From VRUE01 sp035712345 (lineage in GTDB: Bacteria; Actinomycetota; Thermoleophilia; Solirubrobacterales; 70-9), in NCBI GenBank assembly GCA_035712345.1, contig DASTAY010000056.1, positions 62,001 to 126,000 on the forward strand: DNA of 64,000 bases, given 5' to 3'. The translations under genes and the position numbers were made by a program. How positions within the stretch are numbered: position 1 is the stretch's first letter; each line of letters starts with the position of its first letter. Of this stretch, positions 1 to 7,820 are shown in pieces. The notes beneath the pieces were generated by a model. The model saw nothing but the letters and a program-made list of their open reading frames with translations. It had not been told where the DNA came from and made no database searches.

Positions 1-457
1 CGAGGCTGCGCTGCGGCAACATGGTCGGCATGTAGGAGCGCGAGGGAGCGGTCGGGCAGAGGTGCACGGGGACCAGCGGGATGCCCCGTGCCTCGGCGAC
101 CGCGGCACAGCGGGCGGTCATCAAGACGCCGCAGACGATCACATCCACGTCGCCGCTCAGCTCTATCAGCACCCGCCGGTTCCTCTCCCAGAAGGGCTTT
201 TCTGCATCCTCGAGCCAGCGAAAGAACGCCCTCATCCGCCCGTCCGCCAGCATGCGTCGAGCCTCCTCGGCGCCGAGCATCTCCTGGGCGTCGAGCGCAA
301 GCGGGCGAAACGGCAGCCCCGCGGCGCGGACCATGCCCTCCCCGTCAAGCGAGGCCGTCACCTCGACCGCGTGCCCGCCGTCGGCCAGCGCCCGGCCGAG
401 GCAGACGAAGGGCTGCACGTCCCCCCGCGTGCCGTAGGAAACCAGCGCGACCCTCAT
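1..457 (-). CDS. GT28/UGT-like glycosyltransferase, N-terminal part
   Basis: The frame runs off the left edge, so only the first 152 residues are visible. It opens with MRVALVSYGTRGDVQPF, the classic N-terminal nucleotide-sugar transferase signature (GTRGDVQP) of the GT28/UGT-like family that glycosylates sterols, macrolides or lipids. A GxxLADGGHxVxVTA segment follows, typical of the first Rossmann strand and helix. The ATG lies one base after the stop of the upstream hydrolase, so it is the last visible gene of a leftward operon. The acceptor cannot be predicted because the C-terminal donor-binding domain is outside the window. Confidence 0.85.
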   Translation of the reverse strand, partial: MRVALVSYGTRGDVQPFVCLGRALADGGHAVEVTASLDGEGMVRAAGLPFRPLALDAQEMLGAEEARRMLADGRMRAFFRWLEDAEKPFWERNRRVLIELSGDVDVIVCGVLMTARCAAVAEARGIPLVPVHLCPTAPSRSYMPTMLPQRSL

Positions 458-458
458 C

Positions 459-1346
459 TCAGGGGCCCCCTGCCAGGCGATCGAGGATCTCCTCGCCGTG
501 ATCCTCGATCAGCAGGTGACCGGCGTCCTCGAACCAGAGGGGGCGGGCATCGCCGAGTGTCTCGATCCAGTGCTGCGCGTGGGCAGGGGGCGCGATCGCA
601 TCGCGCCGACCGTGAAAGACGTGAACCGGGATGCCGATCTCGGCCGGGTCGAACCCCCACGGGGCAAGCACGGTACGCATGTCCTCGGCCAGGCCGCGGC
701 CACCGCGCGCCCGGGTCGCTTCCAGATAGGCGAGCTGCAGGCGCCGCGCGACGTCGGGCCGGTTGAGGACGGCGCGGTCGACCTTCGGAAAGTTGGCGGC
801 GACGAGCTTCAGCGCCAGAGCCGGGCTATGGCGGGTGAGCCACCCGCTCGCCGCGTAGAGGAGCGCCATCGCGCCAGGGAGGCGATCGGCGAGCCACCAG
901 GCCCTTGCCGTGTGCATCTGGCGGACGAACCCCGGCTGGTCCAGCCGGCCGCATCCGCTGATCAGCGCCGCCGACTCGACCCGGTCCTCCAGCTCACGCG
1001 CACAGGCGAGCGCGTAAGGCGCACCGGCTGACTGGCCGCTGACGCTGAAGCGAGCGATCTCCAGGCGCTCCGCCAACTCCTCCACGTCAGAAGCCCAATC
1101 GGCCACCGAACGGCCCGGCTTCGGGTCGGACCCGCCGACTCCGGGCCGGTCGATGGCGACCAGGCGGATGCCGCGATCCGTGCAGGCCGAGCCGGCGCCC
1201 CAGCTGAACCGCCCGTCGGGAATCCCATGGAAGTGCAAGAGCGGTCGCCCGTCGCGCGGGCCCCATTCGGCGTAGGCCAGCGCCCGCCCATCGGCGAGCC
1301 GGGCCTCACCAGCCCGCCCTCGGTCGCTATCGCCCGTCCCGCTCAA
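459..1346 (-). CDS. alpha/beta hydrolase
   Basis: The 295-aa product has the alpha/beta-hydrolase layout: an HFHGIPDGR oxyanion segment, a GQSAG nucleophile elbow (Ser) near residue 100, an acid strand HVFHGRRDAI and a catalytic-His segment EDAGHLLIEDHG near the end. The start is taken as TTG at 1346 because GGGAGG sits five bases upstream and the stop of the preceding membrane-protein gene overlaps it (TTGA). A much longer in-frame extension upstream is Arg/Pro-rich shadow of that gene. Substrate is unknown; the family includes esterases, lipases and lactonases. It is probably cotranscribed with the flanking genes. Confidence 0.85.
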   Translation of the reverse strand: MSGTGDSDRGRAGEARLADGRALAYAEWGPRDGRPLLHFHGIPDGRFSWGAGSACTDRGIRLVAIDRPGVGGSDPKPGRSVADWASDVEELAERLEIARFSVSGQSAGAPYALACARELEDRVESAALISGCGRLDQPGFVRQMHTARAWWLADRLPGAMALLYAASGWLTRHSPALALKLVAANFPKVDRAVLNRPDVARRLQLAYLEATRARGGRGLAEDMRTVLAPWGFDPAEIGIPVHVFHGRRDAIAPPAHAQHWIETLGDARPLWFEDAGHLLIEDHGEEILDRLAGGP

Positions 1347-1885
1347 TGCGACCTCCCACCCGGTGGTCGCCGTCGGGCCCCGAAACCGATGGCAAGCAGG
1401 ACCGCGATGACCGCGTAGGCGCCCGCCGGGCGCCGGTGCCGAACGAGGCCTCCGAGGCCGGCGACGGCGTAGGTTCGCAACAGAGCCACGTCGATCGCAT
1501 CGACCCAAGCGGCCGCGCGTCGCGATCCGGCCCATGTCCTTGCCGGCTCGTTGAGCAGGGCGACCTGGGCCAGGACCAGGCCGTAGCCGACGCTCCCCAG
1601 GGCGAGCGCCGCGCGCACTTCCGGATCGCGCGCTCCGCCGCCGCGGATCAAGCGGACGATCTGTCGAACGTGCACGAGGTGCGCGCCGACGAACCCCGCG
1701 CGCCAAGGCCCTGCCTTCGACTCCGGTCGGTTGGCGGCGACGACGCCCCCGATCAGGAAGGGCAGCGCCGAGTGCGCGGTGACGCGCAGCTCGCCCCGCT
1801 CTTCATCCGCGTAGAGACCTGCTGCGGCCTTGCCGGCCATCCCCGCTGCCACGCCCGCGCCGAGGCCAACGGCGGCTGAAGTCAA
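1343..1885 (-). CDS. hypothetical multi-pass membrane protein
   Basis: A 180-aa protein with about four hydrophobic segments (for example SAAVGLGAGVAAGMAG at the start, ALALGSVGYGLVLAQVALL in the middle and AYAVIAVLLAIGFG near the end). I do not recognise a named family. TTG at 1885 is preferred as start because GGAGG lies four bases upstream; an ATG sixteen codons earlier has no ribosome-binding site. It sits between an M28 peptidase and an alpha/beta hydrolase and overlaps the hydrolase start, so it is likely translated coupled to it. Confidence 0.6.
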   Translation of the reverse strand: MTSAAVGLGAGVAAGMAGKAAAGLYADEERGELRVTAHSALPFLIGGVVAANRPESKAGPWRAGFVGAHLVHVRQIVRLIRGGGARDPEVRAALALGSVGYGLVLAQVALLNEPARTWAGSRRAAAWVDAIDVALLRTYAVAGLGGLVRHRRPAGAYAVIAVLLAIGFGARRRPPGGRSH

Positions 1886-1934
1886 CTTTCCTCCGCCGCG
1901 GCTCGGCGGCCTTTGCCGGCCTGAACGTGGCATT

Positions 1935-3140
1935 TCAGCGCGCGAGGGACTCCGCCACCGCGTACACGAGGCGGGTCGCGTCGGTCACCGTCTCGTAGTC
2001 GAGGTTGTCGGGGGTGTCGCTTGGCAGGTGATAGTTGGCCTGCGCGCGCCAGTCGGTCATCGAGACGAGCGTGGCGGTCGGGTAGCCGGCGCGGCTGGGG
2101 ACCACGCTGTCGGTGGAGACGCGGAAGCGGTAGCCGCGGTGCAGGGCGATCCCCTCCTCCTCCGCACGCCGCTCGACCAAATCGCACAGCCACGGTCCGT
2201 GGTACTCCTCCAGCCGCACCAGGCCCTCGGCGTTCACCAGGACGAGGTGCGGTGAGCCGACCGTGTCGAGGTTCAGAAACCGCGTGCTCGCGGGGTCCAG
2301 CTCATGGCGGTGGCGGGCCATGAACGCGAGGATCCCGTCCTGAATCGTCTCCTCGGCCCCGCAGGAGACAAGCAGCACACGCAGCCCGGCGATTGGTCGC
2401 TCGCGCAGCAGCTCGGCCAGCGCCACCAGGCAGGCGACCCCCGAGAGATTGTCGTTGGCGCCGGGCACGGTCTCGCCGCGCCAGACGTCGGCGAGCAGCA
2501 CCGCCCCGAGCGCTCCGAGCGCCAGGCCGGCCCGCCCGCCCAAGCGCCTCACGCGCGGTCCGCCCAAGGCTCCCACCAGGGTGGCAAGCGGGCCGGCCAG
2601 CCCGAGCCACCACAGTGGCGGCGACGCCTTAGAGCGCTCAATGAGCCGCGGGGCGCGTTCATGGAGCTTGCGCTGGAGCGTCTGGTCGAAGACGGCGCCG
2701 GTCTGGGCGGCATCGTGGTGGGCTAACACGACCAGGGTCGTCGCCCCGCCCGGGTCCCCCGCGCGGGCGACCACGTTGACGGTCTGCCGGCGGCAGCGCA
2801 CCAGGCGGCGCACTATCCGCGGCCCGATTTGGGCCTCGTCGACGATGCCCGCGCCCGCAACGGCGGCGAGCACGGCCCCGAGCGCCCGCCGGCCGCTCAG
2901 GGTTAGACAGGCGCCGAGCACGCCCGTCAGAGTGAGGCCCACAGACGTGGGCGGGAACGTGCCCCATGACGGCTCGTCCTCCAGCGCGGCCTCCACCCCG
3001 TCGATCGTGCTCATCCGCCCGTACAACCACTCGGCGGCGCTGCGCTCGCCCGGCGAGCACGGCGTGCGGTCAAACGCGGCGAGGGTCTCGACCACCTCTC
3101 GCAGCGTGGCCTCCACGGCCGCTTTGCCCTCCGTCGTCAT
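1935..3140 (-). CDS. M28-family zinc peptidase with membrane segments
   Basis: The 401-aa protein carries the M28 metal-site pattern: LAHHDAA (first metal His and Asp), GANDNLSGV (bridging Asp), an EE pair after CGA (catalytic Glu and ligand), an NLDTVG segment (further Asp ligand) and a C-terminal His in NYHLPSDTPDN. M28 enzymes are di-zinc aminopeptidases or carboxypeptidases. Two hydrophobic stretches lie before the catalytic core and another is inserted after the first metal motif, so the enzyme is probably membrane-anchored. It starts a leftward group with the genes at 1343-1885 and 459-1346. Confidence 0.88.
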   Translation of the reverse strand: MTTEGKAAVEATLREVVETLAAFDRTPCSPGERSAAEWLYGRMSTIDGVEAALEDEPSWGTFPPTSVGLTLTGVLGACLTLSGRRALGAVLAAVAGAGIVDEAQIGPRIVRRLVRCRRQTVNVVARAGDPGGATTLVVLAHHDAAQTGAVFDQTLQRKLHERAPRLIERSKASPPLWWLGLAGPLATLVGALGGPRVRRLGGRAGLALGALGAVLLADVWRGETVPGANDNLSGVACLVALAELLRERPIAGLRVLLVSCGAEETIQDGILAFMARHRHELDPASTRFLNLDTVGSPHLVLVNAEGLVRLEEYHGPWLCDLVERRAEEEGIALHRGYRFRVSTDSVVPSRAGYPTATLVSMTDWRAQANYHLPSDTPDNLDYETVTDATRLVYAVAESLAR

Positions 3141-3156
3141 CGCGGGGCTGACATCC

Positions 3157-3543
3157 TCACTCCTGGGCTTGGCCAGCCGCGGCGAACACGCCCTTGACGT
3201 GGTCCGTCAGCACGTCGTAGTCCTCGATCTTCGAGATCTCGAAGTATTCGGCGTCGGTGAGCGCCTCGAGGTTGTGGCCCGGCGCCCAGTAGTACGTCTC
3301 GCCGGCCGTGTAGTCACGGACGCCGTCCGCGCTGCGCACCCGCATCGTGCCGGAGATCACGTAGCCCCAGTGCGCGCACTGGCAGCGACCCTCGGGTAGT
3401 CCCGCGAACACCTCGTCGGTCTTTTCTCCCGCGCCAAAGCGAATCAGGCACATGGCAAGACCATCGAAGTCCTTGCGCCGGATCGAGGTCCCCGGCGCCT
3501 CCAGGTCAACTGGTAGATCGTCCCAGCCCAAACCGTCCGCCAT
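3157..3543 (-). CDS. small cupin-domain protein
   Basis: A single-domain 128-aa cupin. Motif 1 includes CQCAHWGYVISGTMRV and motif 2 the TAGETYYWAPGHNLEAL segment, which supplies a His. A second, broken copy of the same family lies at 10733-11120 (about 65% identical by eye), so two family members flank the P450 module. Small cupins of this kind bind metals or small ligands and are often annotated as dioxygenase-like or ligand sensors; the actual role is unknown. The upstream region holds a TGGCCACCTGGCCA site about 95 bases before the ATG, oriented like the ones before the P450 genes. Confidence 0.8.
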   Translation of the reverse strand: MADGLGWDDLPVDLEAPGTSIRRKDFDGLAMCLIRFGAGEKTDEVFAGLPEGRCQCAHWGYVISGTMRVRSADGVRDYTAGETYYWAPGHNLEALTDAEYFEISKIEDYDVLTDHVKGVFAAAGQAQE

Positions 3544-3637
3544 CCTTCAATCCCTCCTCCGGTCGTCAGGGCCCAGGCGCCGGCGGGCGCCCGAGCATCG
3601 CGGCGCGCACGCTAGCCAGGGCAGCCAACGAAAACAC

Positions 3638-3651
3638 TGGCCACCTGGCCA
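3638..3651 (-). promoter_or_regulatory. TGGCCA-CC-TGGCCA operator, copy A
   Basis: The 14-mer TGGCCACCTGGCCA lies between the divergent cupin (3157-3543) and GNAT (3703-4359) genes. Read leftward it sits in the context GTTTGGCCAggTGGCCA followed three bases later by TTTTCG. Copies B and C share this context when read rightward. The polarity therefore points at the cupin gene. It is one of three copies in 4.2 kb, which supports a shared regulator-binding site. Confidence 0.65.
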
Positions 3652-3702
3652 AACCGGTCCCGCGGTCTGAAAATCGAGCACCGGCCGATATATGGTCGGA
3701 TC

Positions 3703-4359
3703 ATGGAATCGCAGGCGCAGAGGGGGGCGGGGCTGCCCGGGCCTGGGGGGCACGAGGTGCGAAAGGCCGGGCCGGGCGAGACCCTGGTGCTTTCGCGGGC
3801 GCTGGCCCGCGCCTTCTTCGAGGATCCGCTGGGCATCTACGTCGTCCCCGACCCGGCCCGGCGCCTGGCGATCATCGAGCAGGGCTTTGACCTCTTCTTG
3901 CGGCGAGTCTGGATCGGCCACGAGGAGACCTACACGGTGGGAGACACCGGGGTGGGCGCCTGCGTATGGGAGCCGCCCGGCACCTGGAAGATCGGCGTCG
4001 CCAAGCAGCTCTCAATGCTGCCGGCGATGGTCGGCGCCTTCGGCCGCAGCCTCCCCCGCCTGCTCTCGGCCCTCAGCGCAGCTGAACGCGGCCATCCCGA
4101 GGAGCCCCATTACTACCTCCCGATCCTCGGCGTCGAGCCCGAGAGCCAAGGCCGTGGATGCGGCTCGGCGATGATGTTCCCGATCCTCTCGCGATGCGAC
4201 GCGGAAGGGGTGCCCGTCTACCTGGAGGCAAGCACTCCCCGCAACCGGGCGCTGTATGAACGCCATGGCTTCAAGACGACCGAGGCCTTCGAGTTGGGCC
4301 GTGGCGGCCCCACCTTCTGGCGGATGTGGAGAGCGCCGGGGTCAGACTCCACTGTCTAA
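3703..4359 (+). CDS. GNAT-family N-acetyltransferase
   Basis: A 218-aa GNAT acetyltransferase. The acetyl-CoA binding motif A is visible as YYLPILGVEPESQGRGCGSAMM near residues 133-154 (core Q/RxxGxG/A = QGRGCG), followed by VYLEASTPRNRALYERHGF, the typical motif B with its Tyr and GF end. The acceptor is unknown; this sub-type (LxxLGVxPxxQGxGxG, LEASxPxNxxLYExxGF) is common as stand-alone actinobacterial acetyltransferases. It is divergent from the cupin gene and convergent with the LuxR regulator. Confidence 0.85.
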   Translation: MESQAQRGAGLPGPGGHEVRKAGPGETLVLSRALARAFFEDPLGIYVVPDPARRLAIIEQGFDLFLRRVWIGHEETYTVGDTGVGACVWEPPGTWKIGVAKQLSMLPAMVGAFGRSLPRLLSALSAAERGHPEEPHYYLPILGVEPESQGRGCGSAMMFPILSRCDAEGVPVYLEASTPRNRALYERHGFKTTEAFELGRGGPTFWRMWRAPGSDSTV

Positions 4360-4389
4360 GCCCGGTCCTACCAGTCAGCGGCCCGAATC

Positions 4390-7086
4390 TCACCGCGAGA
4401 GCGCGGCGAGCTCGACCCTGTTGCCGACCCCCAGCTTGCGGTAGACGTTGGAGAGATGCAGCTTGACGGTGCTGCGCGAGACGAAAATCTGCGCAGCGAT
4501 CTGCGGGTTGGACATGCCATCGGCGGCGAGCTCGGCGACCTGTAACTCGATCGGGGTGAGACTCTCCCAGCCGGCGGGCGGGCGGTCTCGTGGCCCGCGC
4601 CCCCGCCGCGCGTAGGCGATCGCTTCCTCCAACGGGAGCGCTTCGCCCTGCTCCCACGCCGCCCGCCAGCGCTCTGCCTCGCCGTCGAGGCCGGCGGCCA
4701 GGGCGCGGAGCTCGTTCTCCGCCGTCGGCGGGGCGCACTCGAGGCGGGTCCAGGTTGCCGCAGCCGCGCCTCCGAGCCGGGCTGCGCGTTCCAGCGACCC
4801 GCCGCCCGCCTCGGCCAGCGCCAGCTCCGCCAGCGTCTCCGCCGCGTCGCGCTCGAAGCTCGACTCGGCGCACGCCCGGAGGGCGTCGTGCAGGAGGTCC
4901 CGGCCACGCTCGAGATCCCCCGAGCGAACCGCGGCCGAGCCCATCAGCCGCTCGGCGACCGCGGCCTGGCGGGCACCGCCCGAGCGCTCGGCGATCGCCT
5001 GGAGCTCCCGGGCCTCGGCATCCGCCCCGGGAAGATCACCCTGACCAAGCGCTGCCCGAGCGAGCGTCTCGTGGGCGAGAGCCAGCGTATGCAGGTGCGG
5101 CATCCCCAGCAGCCGCTGCGCCCGCTCCCCCGCCGCCTCGAAGGCTCCTGACTGGAGATCCACCACCATCAGCGCCATCTCGAGCGCCGGCACCGCGACC
5201 AGCGCACGGGACTCCTCGGCTCGTTTCATCGCCTCCGCCCCCTCCCGGCGCGCGCGGTCGGTCTCCCCGAGCCGGGCAAGCGCCTGGATGCGGAAGCCGA
5301 GCGCCTGGAAGTGCGTCATCGTCGGCCCTTCGCCCTCGAGCGCGAGCGCGCGATCGGCGTGCTGGAGCGCGCGCCGCGGCGAGCCGACGCTGACATGAGC
5401 CCACGCCGCGGCCTGCTCGGCCCAGGTCCGCAGCCTCGGGTGATCGCAGGCGGGCCTGATCGCGAGAAACTCCTCGTAGGCGGCCGCGGCGAGATCGAAG
5501 CGCTCGCACAGACCAGCGGAGATCGAGAGGTTGACCAGCGCGTAGGCCAGCGGCAGAGGTCTCCCGGAGGACCGTTCGCGCTCGACCGCCCGCTCGGCGC
5601 AGTGGAATCCCTCCTCCAGGTTCGCGCCGGTCTGGATCAGCACCGATGAGGAGAGCACCAAGCACTCGGCCTCGGCGTTGGGATCCCGCACCTCGGCCAA
5701 GAGCGCGAGAGCCGCCTGCGCGCTCTCCAGCGCCTCCGCGTAGTCCTCGGTCATCAGCGCGAAGACGGCCGCGCCGCTGCGAAGCACGGCGCGCGATCCA
5801 GTCTCTTCGCCAGTCGTCGAGACCGAGAGCGCCTCCACGCAGGCGGATCGGCCTTCCCGGAAGTGCTCGCCCAGAACCCAGTGGCGCATCAACGAAGCGG
5901 CAAGGCCAAGCGCCGCGGCCGGGTCGCGCCGGGTCGCCCTCTCGAGGGCGCGGCGCAGGTTCGCCGTGTCCTCGTCGATCAGGCGGTGCCCGTCCGCCTG
6001 GGCCAGCAGCTCATCGGCCCGCGCCGCGTAGCTCGCGAACCAGGCGAGGTGGCGATCGGCGACCTCGTCTTCCTCTCCCTCTCGGCCGAGCTGATGCGTC
6101 GCGAACTCGGAGACCGTCTCGAGCAGCTCCCAGCGCTCCCTGCCCGTCACCCCGGCTACGGGCGCCACCAGGCCCTTTGCCTCGAGCGATCCGAGCAGGG
6201 CGCGGACCTCCTTCTCGTCCAGGTCTGGGGCGCCTACCGCGTGCGCGGCCTCGGCCGTGAAGCCATCGGAGAACAACGACAGGCATCGGAAAAGCTGCTT
6301 CTCCCGTTCGTCGAGCAGGCGATAGCTCCACTCCAGCGACGCGGCCAGCGAGTCGTGCCGGGACAGCTCGACCTCACCGGTTGCCTCCGAGAAACCGGGC
6401 CGCGCGAGCTCCCCAGCGATCTCCCCCACCGAGACCTCGCGTAGACGTGCCGCGGCGAGGCAGAGCGCAAGCGGCAGCCCGTCCAGCGCGCGGCAGACCT
6501 CGGCCGCCGCCAGCGCGGAGTCGGGCGTGAGCTCGAACGTGGGATCTGCGCTGGTGGCGCGATCCACGAAGAGGCGGCCGGCATCCGAGCGCACCAACGC
6601 CGCCAGACCATCGTCGCCCTCGGGCAATCCGAGCGGCCGGAGGTCGAACACCTCCTCCCCCGAGACGCCCAGCGCCTCCCTGCTGGTCGCGACGATCCTG
6701 ATCTCCGGCGCCGCGGCGAGCAGCTCGGCGACGACGTCGGCCGCTGGAGCGAGCAGGTGCTCGCAGTTGTCGAGCACCAGGAGCGGCGACCGCCGTTCGG
6801 CGGCGCACTCGAGCAGAACCTCCCTTGGGCTGCGCCCGAACTGCTCCCGGGCGCCCAACGCGCGCACCATTGCGTCGAGTAGCTGATCTTTCCCGGCGAC
6901 GCTCGCGAGCATCGCCACCGCGGGGGTTCCATGCTCGCGTGGGATGCGATCCGCCAGCTCGAGCGCCAGGCGAGTCTTTCCGCATCCCCCCGCCCCGGTG
7001 ACGGTCAGAAGCCGCGCCTCGGAGAAGATCTCCTCGAGTTCGGTGATCTCGGTCTCGCGACCGATCAGCGGACCCCGGACCACCAT
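4390..7086 (-). CDS. large LuxR-type ATPase transcriptional regulator
   Basis: An 898-aa regulator of the LuxR/STAND ATPase type. The N-terminus has a P-loop (TGAGGCGKT, about residues 30-38) and Walker B (LLVLDNCEH), then an NB-ARC-like helical region, a long TPR-like middle rich in Ala/Leu/Glu, and a C-terminal LuxR helix-turn-helix (LTPIELQVAELAADGMSN...SRSTVKLHLSNVYRKL). Proteins of this build sense an unknown ligand and activate catabolic genes. The start at 7086 is preferred, with GGAAGG upstream; an in-frame ATG at 7134 is possible. Operator copy B lies 34 bases before the chosen ATG, which would permit autoregulation. It is divergent from the membrane-protein gene at 7279. Confidence 0.88.
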   Translation of the reverse strand: MVVRGPLIGRETEITELEEIFSEARLLTVTGAGGCGKTRLALELADRIPREHGTPAVAMLASVAGKDQLLDAMVRALGAREQFGRSPREVLLECAAERRSPLLVLDNCEHLLAPAADVVAELLAAAPEIRIVATSREALGVSGEEVFDLRPLGLPEGDDGLAALVRSDAGRLFVDRATSADPTFELTPDSALAAAEVCRALDGLPLALCLAAARLREVSVGEIAGELARPGFSEATGEVELSRHDSLAASLEWSYRLLDEREKQLFRCLSLFSDGFTAEAAHAVGAPDLDEKEVRALLGSLEAKGLVAPVAGVTGRERWELLETVSEFATHQLGREGEEDEVADRHLAWFASYAARADELLAQADGHRLIDEDTANLRRALERATRRDPAAALGLAASLMRHWVLGEHFREGRSACVEALSVSTTGEETGSRAVLRSGAAVFALMTEDYAEALESAQAALALLAEVRDPNAEAECLVLSSSVLIQTGANLEEGFHCAERAVERERSSGRPLPLAYALVNLSISAGLCERFDLAAAAYEEFLAIRPACDHPRLRTWAEQAAAWAHVSVGSPRRALQHADRALALEGEGPTMTHFQALGFRIQALARLGETDRARREGAEAMKRAEESRALVAVPALEMALMVVDLQSGAFEAAGERAQRLLGMPHLHTLALAHETLARAALGQGDLPGADAEARELQAIAERSGGARQAAVAERLMGSAAVRSGDLERGRDLLHDALRACAESSFERDAAETLAELALAEAGGGSLERAARLGGAAAATWTRLECAPPTAENELRALAAGLDGEAERWRAAWEQGEALPLEEAIAYARRGRGPRDRPPAGWESLTPIELQVAELAADGMSNPQIAAQIFVSRSTVKLHLSNVYRKLGVGNRVELAALSR

Positions 7087-7119
7087 AGGCCGCTGATCCT
7101 TCCAAAAAATCGGGAAGTT

Positions 7120-7133
7120 TGGCCACTTGGCCA
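7120..7133 (+). promoter_or_regulatory. TGGCCA-CT-TGGCCA operator, copy B
   Basis: TGGCCACTTGGCCA lies between the LuxR regulator and the divergent membrane-protein gene. About 70 bases around it align with copy C: CTTCCA upstream, then the 14-mer, then TAGnTTTCGGCnAGG and a GAGC-TGCGGC downstream. Such extended similarity suggests both operator and promoter are shared. It could act on the regulator itself and on the gene at 7279. Confidence 0.65.
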
Positions 7134-7278
7134 TAGCTTTCGGCGAGGATCCGTGGGAGCGTGCGGCTTTGTGGCCGGCTCGACCCGCGTCGGTCGCGCG
7201 AACCACCGACGAGGGTTCTGGAAGAGAAGATTGAGAGATGGCTGTTGACCAGGCGGTTCCGACCGACAATGCGATGGG

Positions 7279-7668
7279 ATGGGCGCCATGAATCGGACCC
7301 TTGCGGGCAAGTTGGCACTCAACGGCTTGATCTGGGGCCGGACGACGTTCGGCGTCGCGGCATGGCTGGCGCCACGGCCAGTCGGCAGGGCCCTTGGCCT
7401 CGACATGGACGGGAATCCACAGGCTGTCTACGTGGCTCGGCTGCTGGCCGTGCGGGACCTCGTCCTCGCCCTTGGCGCCCTCGGAACCGACGGCGAGGCT
7501 CAGCGACAATGGCTGCTTGCCGGCCTGGTGTGCGACGGTGCCGACACCCTCGCCGGCATCGCCGCCGGGGGCGGCGGATACCTGCCGAAGCGCACGAGCG
7601 TCCACGTGACCGGGTTTGCCCTGTCGGGTGTGGCCGCGGCCGCGGCTGTCCTGCACCAGCGATCGTGA
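7279..7668 (+). CDS. small hydrophobic membrane protein (DUF4267-like?)
   Basis: A 129-aa protein with about four hydrophobic stretches (LALNGLIWGRTTFGVAAWLA, ARLLAVRDLVLALGALG, WLLAGLVCDGADTLAGIAA, VTGFALSGVAAAAAVL) and a conserved-looking RLLAVRD motif that resembles the DUF4267 membrane family; this assignment is tentative. Either ATG at 7279 or 7288 could be used. It is divergent from the LuxR regulator, lies 146 bases downstream of operator B and directly precedes the P450 pair, suggesting membership of the same regulon. Confidence 0.65.
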   Translation: MGAMNRTLAGKLALNGLIWGRTTFGVAAWLAPRPVGRALGLDMDGNPQAVYVARLLAVRDLVLALGALGTDGEAQRQWLLAGLVCDGADTLAGIAAGGGGYLPKRTSVHVTGFALSGVAAAAAVLHQRS

Positions 7669-7770
7669 GGCATTCAGCGTAGGGTGGTCCGGGGAGCACC
7701 TGCGCAACCAACGCGCAGACCCTCGGGACCCTGCACCACCGCCGGGAGCCCTTCCAGAGAATCGCAAGAT

Positions 7771-7784
7771 TGGCCACCTGGCCA
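7771..7784 (+). promoter_or_regulatory. TGGCCA-CC-TGGCCA operator, copy C
   Basis: TGGCCACCTGGCCA ends 36 bases before the GTG of the first P450 gene, inside the long segment shared with copy B. No ribosome-binding site is visible between it and the GTG, so transcription may begin at or very near the start codon. The operator would then sit at about -50 to -37, a usual position for an activator. Confidence 0.65.
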
Positions 7785-7820
7785 TAGTTTTCGGCAAGGG
7801 GTCCTGCGAGCCTGCGGCAC

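Noticed and set aside
3547..3921. 124-codon leftward frame over the GNAT start region
   Set aside because: It is the complement of the GNAT gene and the promoter region with operator A, without any motif of its own.
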